From NCBI RefSeq assembly GCF_018139145.2, contig NC_059500.1:42510175-42574174 (forward strand): a stretch of DNA of 64,000 nucleotides, in the 5' to 3' direction. A program made the position numbers and the translations under genes. The DNA is from Gymnogyps californianus (Eukaryota > Chordata > Aves > Accipitriformes > Cathartidae). Positions 1-10,902 of this stretch are shown piece by piece. Every line of letters starts with the position of its first letter. Position 1 is the first letter of the stretch. The notes under the pieces are model-generated. The model did not search any database, had not been told where the DNA came from, and saw only the letters and a list, made by a program, of their open reading frames with translations.

Positions 1-931
1 CAGGAAGGTGGAAGAGGGCATATATACCTTGAAATATGCAATTTTTTTAATGCTTTGTTATTTTGTTCCCATGAAACTCATTGTGAAGGCTTTCCAAGGG
101 AAAAGGAGATACCATTGCTGGTAAGCATGGAGAGGAAGAGTTAAAACACTCATATTGACTTCCTCCCTTTTCCTTCCCCTGTGCTCCTGACTACTCCCAT
201 CATAAAACATAATGCAGGTTTTTTGACTATTGAAGAAGGATTTTTTTGAGACGTAAAGGGAGGTTGTTCTGTGGGATAAGTAATACAGCATTATAAAATC
301 CACAGGTTCTCAAAATTTATTTGGACTCTGCTGAAGTGGTGGAGCTGACCATTCTGTTATTTTTTTTCACTCAGTGGATTGTATTGTACCTCATGGAAAG
401 TTAAAGATGAGCATTGCCCTTCCAGGATATTAGCAGATGCAGAGAAAATCATCATTATAAAAACCAGAGCTCCATCTCGTGTGTATTTTCTATAAATTAT
501 TTTATATAATAAAACCTTTAAAGTATATTTTTTTTTTACTGATTGAACTTGTGTAATTAATGGCTACAGGTAAGAATCTCAGCTCTGTATGAATGCATAA
601 TCCCCATCACAAATAAACTGCTGGCTACTGGCATGGTACCCAGCAGAAAATGATTACAAAAGTTTATGGCAACAAATCCTATCATAAAAAAGTCACTATG
701 TTTTTTATTTGAAACAATACTGCCACAAAAACACATTTCAGCGCTTTAAAAAACCTCTTTACAACATTTAACGTGTCCAGTGTAAGTTCAACAGCAAAGT
801 CTGTAATAAACTGGAAACAAACTCTGAGTAGCTGGGCTGAATTTGACTTCTACATTCAACAATAATGGATTTAATGGTAACCAAGAACAATTTTTTTATT
901 AGTGAGATTAATGTTTTGGTGATGGATCTAG
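1..931. other. Unassigned AT-rich sequence
   Basis: I see no gene or recognisable repeat. The stretch has many A and T runs and only short reading frames. It ends at the target site of the first solo LTR. Confidence 0.6.
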
Positions 932-1200
932 ATGTGTGTCCTGGTTTCGGCTGGGATAGAGTTAATTTTCTTCTTAGTAGCTTGTACAGTGCTGTGTTTT
1001 GTATTTAGTGTGAGAATACTGTTGATAACATGCTGATGTTTTAGTTGTTGCTAAGTAGCGCTTATCTTAAGCCAAGGACTTTTCAGTTTCCCATGCTCTG
1101 CCAGCAAGCAGGTGTGCAAGAAGCTGGGAGGGAGCAGAGCCGGGGCAGCTGACCTGAACTAGCCAAAGGGGTATTCCATACCATGGAACATCATGCCCAG

Positions 1201-1208
1201 TATATAAA
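1201..1208 (+). promoter_or_regulatory. LTR TATA box
   Basis: TATATAAA follows the GCCCAG that is conserved in most family-A copies. Its position about 265 bp into the LTR fits a U3 core promoter. Activity is not known. Confidence 0.6.
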
Positions 1209-1399
1209 CAGGGGGCAGTTGGCCAGGAGGGGCGGATCGTGGCTCTCGCATCAGTCAGTGGGTGGTGAGCAATTGCATTGTGCACCACTTGTCTTTTCTT
1301 GGGTGTTATTTCTTTTTTTTTGTTATGTTCCTTTTCATTACAGTTATAGTTATATTATTATTATTCTTAGTTAGTAGTGTATTTTATTTTGCTTTAGTT

Positions 1400-1405
1400 A
1401 TTAAA
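1400..1405 (+). terminator. LTR polyadenylation signal
   Basis: ATTAAA in the context TTAGTTATTAAACTG is conserved between family-A copies, about 200 bp after the TATA box. This is where an R-region polyadenylation signal is expected. Confidence 0.5.
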
Positions 1406-1533
1406 CTGTTTTTATCTCAACCCACGAGTTTTACTTTTTTTTTGTTTCCTCCTCCCCACCCCACTGGGAGGGGGCAGGGGGAAGCAGCTGTGTGGTGCTT
1501 AGTTGCTGGCTGGGGTTAAACCACGACAATGTG

Positions 1534-2370
1534 TATTTCAGTTCTATTTAATTCCATAAAAGACACTTTAAAAAAATATTTTATTTGTTAAGGGAACTGT
1601 GGCATCCTTGTTAAAAGCATCAGCTTAGTTTTATACTTCCATGAAATTTACAATAGAGATTTAAATAGTTCACTTTGAAAGAGGACTTTTCTTTCAATAC
1701 ACTTTTGCCAAGTTCTACCCGTTCACTGAAACTTCTTTTAACAAACAGAAGCTAAGAAGCAATGTGTTATCAGAAACAGAATGAGTCAGGATTATGTGAG
1801 ATATTTTTTTTCTACAGATAGTCTTTTAGACTTTTTGTTGATGGAAGTAATTTGGCCACCCTGCTTTTCTCCTCTACAGCTCAAATGACACTGATGGACA
1901 GAGGGCACTTGAAACACCTCAAAGTTGTTGCACAGACAAGATGCTGTAAAAACAAAGGTCATTCCCAACATCTTCCCTAATTCCTATTCCCAGAATTCTG
2001 GTTTTGGTAATTTGAAAAATAGGATTTTTTTTCTTGAATTTTGAATTAATTTGGAATGAAAGGTGTAACTTAGTTTTGTTTGGATATGAAAAAAAAAATT
2101 TTGGTAAAATTTTTTGCTGTTCGAAATGCAAACCATTTTCCAGGTTTTCTTAGTGAAATAAGTTGTAAAAGTTGAACAAAATGATACTTTTTCATTAAAA
2201 ATGTTTACAAATGTTTTAAGCAAAATAATTTCTGCAACACTGTGCCCTTTTCTGGCAATGTTCTTTTTTCTGTAAAGTTGCCATTACTTAAATTGACATA
2301 TCTCTTCAGAAATTTCAAATGCACTTGATGAACTGCAGGAAAGATTTAAAACCCATTGGAAAATGTGTAC
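1534..2370. other. Unassigned AT-rich spacer
   Basis: This is single-copy-looking sequence between two independent solo LTRs. I see no coding signal and no retroviral internal region, so the LTRs on either side are not the two ends of one provirus. Confidence 0.6.
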
Positions 2371-2375
2371 CTGGC

Positions 2376-2955
2376 TGTCCTGGTTTCGGCTGGGGCAGAG
2401 TTAACTCTCTTCTTAGTAGCTGGTACAGTGCTGTGTTTTGGATTTAGTGTGAGAAAAATGTTGACAACACTCTCATGTTTTAGTTGTTGCTAAGTAGCAC
2501 TTATCTTAAGCCAAGGACTTTTCAGTTTCCCATGCTCCGCCAGCAAGCAGGTGTGCAAGAAGCTGGGAGGGAGCATAGCCGGGGCAGCTGACCTAAACTA
2601 CCCAAAGGGGTATTCCATACCATGGAACATCATGCCCAGTATATGAACACAGGGGAGTTGGCCGGGAGGGGCGGATTGTGGCTCTGGCATCAGTCAGCGG
2701 GTGGCGAGCAATTGCATTGTGCATCAATGTTTTTTTCTCATTTCTTTTTTTTTTTGTTGTTGTATTCTTTTTCATTACAATTATTATTATTCTTAGTTAG
2801 TAGTGTATTTTTATTTTTACTTTAGTTATTAAACTGTTCTCATCTCAACCCACGAGTTTTACTTTTTTTTTTTTCCTCCTCCCCACCCCACTGGGAGGGG
2901 GCAGGGGGAAGCAGCTGTGTGGCGCTTAGTTGCTGGCTGGGTTTAAACCACGACA
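2376..2955 (+). mobile_element. Solo ERV LTR, family A copy 2
   Basis: The 580-bp LTR has the same TGTCCTGG start and CCACGACA end as copy 1. The flanking duplication is CTGGC (2371-2375 and 2956-2960). The TATA region reads TATATGAA, one change from copy 1. ATTAAA is kept at 2828-2833. The TSD differs from that of the LTR at 937, so the two inserted separately even though they are only about 850 bp apart and on the same strand. Confidence 0.93.
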
Positions 2956-2960
2956 CTGGC

Positions 2961-3805
2961 CACAACAGTACATGAGATAGTGGTGTTTGCTCCTGCCAAA
3001 GTTCAATATGGACGCTACTGTCTTGTTGCAGAGCCAAGTCGGGTTTTATAGCACAGATGCAGCTGGCTGGAGCTAAACAGCTTATCAAATTTAAGCTTCC
3101 CTGTGACTACCAAAAGGAGTATGACACTGAGTGGGGAAAAACCTGACATATGGCCTCATGAGAAATGTTTGCAATTGGAAAACATAGAGGAAGTGAATGA
3201 ACGGTCTTTGTATGTAAAAGACACTGCCAGACAAACTTCTAATTAAAACATTCAAGCCATAACCTCATTATTTTTAAGAGTAAGTGTCTCACAAGCTGAA
3301 TAAGAGCTGTGTCCACAGTAAGAGCTGTGACTGAGTATTCCAATTTCTGAGAAATTCACTGTGTAGTTTGAGTGGTAGTCTATTGATCTTCAAGTTCAAT
3401 TGCACATGGGGAATTTTGTGGACCAGAAAGTATAATTTCTTACAAGGGTCCAAAGTATAGTTTAGTTTTGTTCCTTGACAGCCTTTTTCTCAAGGGGAAC
3501 TGGTGAACTCAAACCTCAGGGCTAGGAGTTGTATCCCCCAGGGGGCACATCCTGAAGTTTTCAAGCAAGTAGATTGTGCCTGTTATCTGCTGAATATGTT
3601 TAAACAGAAGCGGGCTCTTCACAGAGACCTTCTGACAGGTAAGCTTTCCTTCTGATCACAGTGGGTTGCTAAAAACGCTGTGTCCTACATTTTTCAGGGT
3701 TGTATATAGTTCATATCCAAATCCACTGAAGTCAACACAAAAACTCCATCAGGAATCTTTTTGGCTAAGATTTATTTGGGGCGTGTGAACTGTATTCTCT
3801 GTTTT
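2961..3805. other. Unassigned spacer with one palindromic-repeat-like motif
   Basis: I see no gene. Positions 3721-3748 contain CCACTGAAGTCAACACAA followed by AAACTCC, which resembles half of the inverted repeat at 61750-61814. Confidence 0.45.
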
Positions 3806-4335
3806 TCATCATAGAATTACAGAATCATAGAATAGTTTGGGTTGGAAGGGACCTTCAAAGATCTTTTAGTCCAACCCCCCTGCCATGGGCAGGAATACTT
3901 CCACTAGATCCGGTTGCTCAAAGCCCCATCCAACCTGACTTTGAACGCTTCCAATGACGGGGCACCCACAACTTCCTTGAGCAACCTTTTCCAGTGCCTC
4001 ACCCCCCTCATTGTAAAAAATTTCTTCTTTATAGCCAAACTAAATCTATCTTCTTTCAGTTTAAAACCATTGCCCCTTGTCCTGTCACTACAGGCCCTGG
4101 CAAAAAAATCTCTCTCCACCTTTCTTATAAGCCCCCTTTGTATATTGAAAGGCCACAATAAGGTCACCCCAGAGCCTTCTCTTCTCCAGGCTGAACGACA
4201 CCAATTCTCTCAGGCTTTCTTCACAGAAGAGGCATTCCAGCCCTCTGATCATTTTTGTAGTCCTCCTCTAGTTTCACTTTAATAGGTCCATGTCTTTCCT
4301 ATACTGCAGACCCCAGTCTACCCAGTGTAGTATAC
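3806..4335 (-). mobile_element. CR1 LINE 3' fragment (minus strand)
   Basis: On the + strand this starts with the reversed CR1 tail (ATCATAGAATTACAGAATCA) and continues with the reversed CR1 3' region (TTGGAAGGGACCTTCAAAGA, then TAGTCCAACCCCCCTGCCAT). It runs into the reversed C-terminal reverse-transcriptase coding region. The minus-strand frame at 3904-4167 matches the end of CR1 ORF2. It is 5'-truncated, as most CR1 copies are, and no TSD is visible. The upstream end near 4335 is approximate. Confidence 0.9.
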
Positions 4336-7300
4336 AGTTTCTTCTACTCTCACCAATCTATACTATTTAATAGTGTTTTTGACAGTGTGCTCTTAGGTAG
4401 CTAATTTATTAACAGGTTTCAGAATTATTCTCAGGTTTCAGATCTTGATCCAGAGATTTTTGCGTATAAGACTCTGCATTACTTACAGGTACCTGTGGTT
4501 TCTTCAATATTAAGCAAACTCACTAAAGATGTCCACCATGACCTACAAATCTCAGGGAGATGTACAGTCCAGTAAGCGGTATCCTCATTCACATAGCTAT
4601 GAAGGATCTAGTTATACATCTTCTCGTGGCTTTTTGCTTATTATGACTGATTTTTAGGGTAAGTTAATTTTAAAATATCTATGTTAGGAGTTGTGGTTGT
4701 GCAGCATGTTTGGTAAGCCACAGTCATTACTCCAGCAACTGTGGAAACCCACTGCACATGCTCTAGCACAAGACTACATGACTAGAAACCACAGACACCC
4801 ACTTTGCTGTCAGAGCTACCTTCTGCTCTTTTTTAGATATCAGAATTAGATTCTGGACAGAACCTCATTAAAACACACAATGAAAGATTAATTTGACCAT
4901 GTCTAAAAATCTTCTTTCATTATACTGAGACGTTTGGGATTCTGTGAAAAAGTTTTGTTGGCACTAAAAAAGCAAATACGTACATATATATATCAGCTTT
5001 GCTTTCTGGAACTGTGAAAAGGATAAACACTTCATAAAACCTCCTGCCACAGAACCAAACATATTAAAATGGCTTTTTATGGAGATATTGAAACAACAAC
5101 AATAAAAAAATACACTGGGCTTGTTTCTCCTGAGGGTTCAATTATTTTGAGTGCTGGTAGCAAACTTTGATTGATAAATCTAACCTTTCCTTTCCAGGCA
5201 ATAGTTTGATCACATAGTGATGAGAAAGAGTTAGAGAATGGAAGAATAATATTTGAATTGCAACAGAATAATGAAAATGCAGAGGATGCCTTTGACTTTT
5301 ACAAGGTGAGAAATGATTTCCCATTTTGACTGTGTGATGGCAAGAATCTCTTCTGAGAGCAGGCAAGTCTGGGCTTTATATGATGTTCTTACATTATTTT
5401 TCAAAACTTATAAGATTTCTCCAGCTTTCCAACTAGAAATTCATAATACATCCAAAATGCAATTCAAGCTATAGTGGCAACATATGTTTTTCAGCAGCAC
5501 AAATGACTGATGAAGTGGTGTGGTGACCACACATCGTATGTGAAATATGAACTAAGAAAGAAAACTCCCCAGCCCACAGGGAAAACCAGGCAGCCTTTCT
5601 ATCCAAAACAAATTTATGATGTGTTCCAACTGGGCTTACACAAATAAACTCATCAAGGAAGTCCATCGTGACCTAATTTGACACCTCTATTTATCTTTTT
5701 AATTGTCCGTTTACACCATTATTTTTTAACTCTTCCCTTCCAAAATACTTCTTAGCAGTTTGAAATCCTCCATCATTATTTTCATCAAATCTTCTCCTTC
5801 CTTTTCATGTAGAAGAAAGAGAGGCTATCAATCAAATAAAATGAGGGTAGACCATTTAGTTTTATTTTATCACCATGAATTCTTTTCCATAAGATCCTTC
5901 TTCACTACAAACAAGGGAGTTATGCCTAACCTTGCAAGCAATTCCCCTAGGAAAAAACTAAAAAGAGAGAGAGAGAAAGCAAACATTGGCTTTAAAATAT
6001 AAGCTTGATTATCAACTTTTATTTTGAAAGTAAATCACTTAACAATGTTTAAAGCCGTGTTGTTTAAATGTTTTCCAGTTTCCACAGGCAGCCATAGAAT
6101 ATTACTTAGAAATCCTTGAATATTTTTGGAATCCAGTAAAGTAATGGTTTCATTGCCTTTCATTAACACTGTTCCTTTCTGATTCATAAAATATTTTTTG
6201 AGGTTTGTGAGAGCATTTCATTAGTAATTTTAAAAATAAAAATCTTAACTGAAGAACTAGCTACACCATCCAACTCATTCCACTCCAAAAAGCCAAAATT
6301 TGGAGAAAAAGATATTTTATGTGTCAGAGTCATAGTAGTGCAGAAGACAGAGAAAACAGACAGATGCATCAGTAACTGGTCTAAAGAAGACACGTTGTAA
6401 TGTGGCTGTTTTAGCCTGAACATTGCAGTAAGAGCTGAGCATGGACATGAAAACAGTAGCATTTACCAGCTTCCAGATATGGTGTATCAGAATGCTTAAA
6501 GCCAAATTAAAGTTGCCCTTAGCAAAGGTGTGCTGTTGCAAATGTAGTCTGCCTGCATATGCTCTCTCTGCCCTCTCTCTGCTGTATGGGACAGAAGTAA
6601 TTTAGTTCTAATGTTTTAGTTAATGAAATCACTGCTACAGCCTATGAGTAACCGCAGCAAACGGGCTCAATTTTAAATAGTACTGCTCTTGCAGGCAAGC
6701 ATGGCCAATAGATGAGCCACTACACTTCCACCTACTTTTACAGTTTTTTACTGCCCATTTTTTTAATATAAAGCTAGTTTTCTGAAACATGGTGTGCATG
6801 CGCAAAATTTAAAAATGAAGAGGTCAAGTCCTAGACAGAGATTATAAATCTGTGTAGCTGTGAAAAATTTATTTACACTCACTAAACTGTCAATATCTAG
6901 CATCCAGACTATCACTTTTCAGCTCCTTTTTCTTGTTTTACATACTGAGATGAGAAAATACATATTCAGAAATACACTGATGCATACATACACCACATAT
7001 ATTCTTCTGGCATCTTTGTGATATATTGCAAAACCATATATAAAGTAAATTTTTTCTAGCAACTTGGAGAATCTATCTTCCAGCTTCTAAGTCATCTCCT
7101 TGGATTTACTAATGTCTCAACCTCCAAAAAGTTTCTTGTATCTATTTTTTAAAAAATAGTAATCCTTTTTCCCAAGACTTTGACTCAGTTAAATAATTTT
7201 TCCCTTCTAATTACACATTACTTCTAACTATTACCTTTTGCTCAGTTTCAGAAAAAAAAAAAAAAATTCAAGCTGATTATAAGAATTCTTGCTTTGTAAC

Positions 7301-8194
7301 TGTTGTGCTAACAAAGCTAAGCATTGCAATTGTGGCACCAAAAACAGGTGAAAAATTGTGATTTACTTTTGGAGAAGCAAGTCATAGTTCCCCATAGAAA
7401 TTCTGTGCCAGCAACACCTGAAACATGTAAAGACAGGTGATGTTATGCATGATGAATGTTTCATGGGTTTGCTGATTCTCAGATTTTAAACTTATATAAA
7501 AAGAGGAACTGCATTTTCAGAGGGACACCTAAATTTACAGCTATGAAGTCCATATGCGTATTTTAACTGCACTTGTCCAGTACAGATCATGGGAAACTGC
7601 AGCTGATAACAACATCTGCACTTATTGGTAACATTTGTGTGTGATTAAAGCGAAGGGCTAGATAATTATTGAGGATATATGAATAACAACTGGCATAGAG
7701 CATTTTTATGGGGTATTGATTCTCCAGAATTAAAGGTCACTCTCTGTACATTGATTAAGCTTAGTAACTCCCCAAACTCCTCAGAAAGCAAGGATTACTC
7801 ATAAAATCATTACTGCTTTTTATATATGAAAAAAACAAAGTGTAGCTGGCTAACTACTTTGTGTCATCAGTCTTGTAAAGTTGCTATTTTATTTCTAAGC
7901 TTTTCAGAGCCTTCTGAACAAAGACCCCTACTGATGTAGCACCTACACCCTGCTAAGTAGGCTTTATATTCATTGTTATTCTTGTTCTCTCTACCCATCA
8001 GTTTTCAATCAATAGTTACTGGTACCTGATAAGATCCTATTTCAGTCATCAAATAACAGAAGCCGAGACTGATTAGTTACTTCCTAGGTTCTGTAAAATT
8101 ATAATTGAGGGTCTATGTATACCAAAAAACCTCCTCAGGCTCTACATGACTTTGTGAAAAAAAAAATTAACATGCCATAGAAGCAGAAACTATA
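4336..8194. other. Unassigned AT-rich sequence, no gene seen
   Basis: Nearly 4 kb has only short unrelated reading frames and poly-A or poly-T runs, for example near 7250. I see no supported exon, RNA gene or recognisable repeat. Confidence 0.5.
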
Positions 8195-9886
8195 ATAAGT
8201 CAACAAAAATAAACCTGACAAATAGGAATGAAGAAAAGGCAGAGGTATTTAATGCTTTTTTTGCCTCAGTCTTTAATATTAATGACAGACCATGGGCTGC
8301 CTGCTCCTGTGAGCTGGAGGACCATGACTGCAGGAGAAGTGACTTTCCATTTGTGGACCCTGAAATTGTAAGGGGCCAGTTGTATCAGCTGAATGTTCAT
8401 AAGTCCATCAGGCCTGACAGAATTCATCCGAGAATACTGAAGAAGTTAGTGGATGTTGCAGCAGGACCCTCTCAATCATCTACCAAAGGTCTTGGGAGTC
8501 TGGGGAGGTCCTCGCTGACTGGAAGCTAGCCAAGATTATTACAGTTTACAAGAATGGCATGAGTGAAGACCCAGAAAACTACAGACCTCTTAGTCTAACC
8601 TCAGTTCCTGGAAAAATTATGGAGAAGATCATGCTGGGTGCTATTGAAAGGCATTTCAAGGACAATGCAATCATCAGGCACAGTCAACATGGGCTCACAA
8701 AGGGACAGTCCTCTCTGACTAATTTGATATCCTTCTGTGCTAAGGTCACTCGCCCAGTGGGTTAAGGGAAGTGGTGGATATAGCTTTTCTGGATTTTAGT
8801 AAGGCTTTTGATACTGTCCCTCACAGTATCCTTCTGGACAAGTTGTCCAGCTGTGAGATGAGCAGGTACACATTGCTCTGGGTGAACTGGCTGAGCAGCA
8901 GGGTTCAAATGGTTGTTCCGAATGGGGCTACATCTGGCTGGTGGCCAGTCACCAGTGGTGTTGCTCAGGGCTTAATTCCAGGGCCAGTTCTGTTCAATAT
9001 TTTTATCAATGATCTGGATGCAGAAGTTGAATGCACCGTTAGCAAATTTGCTGGTGACAGTAAACTGGGAGGTGCTGTTGACTCTCTTGAGGGACAAGAG
9101 GCCTTGCAGAGGGATCTAGATAGATTGGAGCATTGGGCAATCATCAATGGCATGAAATTTAACAAGAACACATGCCAGATTCTGCACCTGGGATGGAGTA
9201 ACGCTGGGCACAAGTATAAATTGGGAGAGGAGTGGCTGGGGAGCAGCCCTGCAGAAAGGGATCTGGGGGTGCTGGCTGACTGCAGGCTCAATGTGAGTCA
9301 GCAGTGTGCCCTGGCAGCCAAGAGGGCAAACCGCATCCTGGGGTGCATCAACCACAGCATAACCAGCCGGTCAAGAGAGGTGATTATCCCACTGTATTTA
9401 GCTTTAGTGAGGCCTCACCTTGAGAACTGTGTGCAGTTCTGGGGCATCACAATTTAAGAAGGATGTTAAGGTACTTGAATGCATCCAGAGGAGGGCAACA
9501 AGGCTGGTGGAAGGAATGGAAGGCATGTCCTATGAGGAGCAGCTGAGGACTCTGGGTTTGTCTAGCTTGGAGAGAAGGAGGCTGAGGGGTGACCTCATTG
9601 CTCTCTACAGCTTCCTGAGGAGGGGAAGTGGAGAGGGAGGTGCTGATCTCTTCTCCCTTGTATCCAGTAATGGGATGTGTGGGGATAGCTCAAAGCTGCA
9701 TCAGAGGAGGTTCAGGCTTGACATTAGGAAGCATTTCTTTACCAAGAGGGTAGTAAAACACTGGAACAGGCTTCCTAGAGAGATGGTCAATGCCCCATGC
9801 CTGTCAGTGCCTTAAGAAGAGGCATTTGGACAACGGCTTTCATAATATTCTTTAAGTTTGTGTCAGCCCTCAAAGTGGTCAGGCAG
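8195..9886 (+). mobile_element. CR1 LINE, 5'-truncated, first part
   Basis: The sequence enters CR1 ORF2 in the linker between endonuclease and reverse transcriptase (AGAGGTATTTAATGC followed by TTTTTTTGCCTCAGTCTTTA) and runs through the RT domain to near the 3' UTR. It is interrupted at 9886 by a family-A LTR and resumes at 10464. GGCAG is duplicated at the break (9882-9886 and 10464-10468), which proves the interruption is an LTR insertion. The 5' boundary is approximate. Confidence 0.92.
8559..9815 (+). pseudogene. CR1 ORF2 reverse transcriptase remnant
   Basis: Three consecutive open blocks in different frames (8559-8765, 8771-9457, 9420-9815) read as the CR1 reverse transcriptase and its C-terminal region. 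The first has ENYRPLSLTSVPGKIMEKI, the fingers motif. The second has AFLDFSKAFDTVPH with a catalytic Asp. At 9047-9058 the catalytic loop reads FAGD instead of FADD, so the first Asp of the pair is Gly. At least two frameshifts and that substitution make it non-functional. It would have copied CR1 RNA at the nicked target. The 8771 block opens with GTG, so it is a frame continuation and not a true start. Confidence 0.9.
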
Positions 9887-10150
9887 TGTTCTGATTTCAG
9901 CTGAGAGAGAGTTAACTCTCTTCTTAGTAGCTGGTACAGTGCTGTGTTTTGGATTTAGTGTGAGAATACTGTTGATAACACTCTCATGTTTTAGTTGCTG
10001 CTAAGTAGTGCTTATCTTAAGCCAAGGACTTTTCAGTTTCCCATGCTCTGCCAGCAAGCAGGTGTGCAAGAAGCTGGGAGGGAGCATAGCCGGGGCAGCT
10101 GACCTGAACTAGCCAGAGGGGTATTCCATACCATGGAACATCATGCCCAG

Positions 10151-10158
10151 TATATAAA
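10151..10158 (+). promoter_or_regulatory. LTR TATA box
   Basis: TATATAAA follows GCCCAG at the same internal position as in copy 1. It is the putative U3 core promoter. Confidence 0.55.
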
Positions 10159-10336
10159 CACAGGGGAGTTGGCCGGGAGCGGGGATTGAGGCTCTGGCAT
10201 TGGTCAGCGGGTGGTGAGCAATTGCATTGTGCATCACTTGTCTTTTCTTATTTCTTTTTTTTTTGTTGTTGTATTCTTTTTCATTACAATTATTATTATT
10301 CTTAGTTAGTAGTGTATTTTTATTTTTACTTTAGTT

Positions 10337-10342
10337 ATTAAA
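10337..10342 (+). terminator. LTR polyadenylation signal
   Basis: ATTAAA lies in the conserved TTAGTTATTAAACTG context, as in the other family-A LTRs. Confidence 0.45.
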
Positions 10343-10463
10343 CTGTTCTCATCTCAACCCACAAGTTTTACTTTTTTTCCTTTCCTCCTCCCCACCCCAC
10401 TGCGAGGGGACGGGGGAAGCGGCTGCGTGGTGCCTAGTTGCTGGCTGGGGTTAAACCACAACA

Positions 10464-10512
10464 GGCAGTTAGACTAGATGATTGTTGTAGGTCCCTTCCA
10501 ACTGGAATTCAA
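10464..10512 (+). mobile_element. CR1 LINE 3' end, second part after LTR
   Basis: AGACTAGATGATTGTTGTAG followed by GTCCCTTCCAACTGGAATTC is the CR1 3' terminal region. It continues the element broken at 9886. The usual ATTCTATG tail is replaced by a CTCTT microsatellite. Confidence 0.9.
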
Positions 10513-10572
10513 CTCTTCTCTTCTCTTCTCTTCTCTTCTCTTCTCTTCTCTTCTCTTCTCTTCTCTTCTCTT
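10513..10572 (+). repeat. (CTCTT)n microsatellite on a CR1 tail
   Basis: About twelve perfect 5-bp units follow directly on the CR1 3' end. The repeat probably grew from the short-period tail of the LINE. Confidence 0.95.
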
Positions 10573-10897
10573 CATTTAGAATTTAAAACAGAAAGTGATA
10601 ATAATAAAGACACAAAAAGGAGTAGAGCAAGTCAGCTTGGGAGTGGGAGGGCAGGAGGAGATAGTCCTGCATATGGCTACAGACAAACATTCACTGAAAA
10701 ATAGGTTTTGTTCTTGGTGTGCTTGTTATGTTCTTAGCAGCATAATATTAATTTATTTGTACTACTGGTAACCTTGGGTATGTGACATTTTGCAGAATTA
10801 GGCCTACAACCTTATTAATGGAAGACAGTCTTAAAATACTGCCATTAAGCAAAATGTTCATTATACATGCACTAACAAGCATTTCTTTTTCTCTTAG
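10573..10897. other. Unassigned spacer
   Basis: About 325 bp lie between the microsatellite and the first family-B LTR. I see no coding signal. Confidence 0.55.
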
Positions 10898-10902
10898 ATG
10901 TT

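Larger units (their letters stand above)
937..1528 (+). mobile_element. Solo ERV LTR, family A copy 1
   Basis: The 592-bp LTR starts with TGTCCTGGTTTCGG and ends with AAACCACGACA. It is flanked on both sides by ATGTG (932-936 and 1529-1533), a 5-bp target-site duplication typical of ERVL-like insertions. Inside are TATATAAA at 1201 and ATTAAA at 1400, which fit a U3 promoter and an R-region polyadenylation signal. No internal retroviral sequence follows, so it is a solo LTR left by recombination between two LTRs. Related copies at 2376, 9887, 30104 and 45619 share the same ends. The ERVL class assignment rests on TSD length and on the pol remnant at 30440-32059. Confidence 0.93.
9887..10463 (+). 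mobile_element. Solo ERV LTR, family A copy 3, inserted in CR1
   Basis: The 577-bp LTR starts TGTTCTGATTTCAGC (a diverged TGTCCTGG end) and finishes CCACAACA. GGCAG duplications flank it at 9882-9886 and 10464-10468. TATATAAA is at 10151 and ATTAAA at 10337. It sits inside the 3' end of a + strand CR1 and so is younger than that CR1. Confidence 0.93.

Noticed and set aside
8965..9355. Minus-strand frames across the CR1 reverse transcriptase
   Set aside because: They are antisense shadows of CR1 ORF2.
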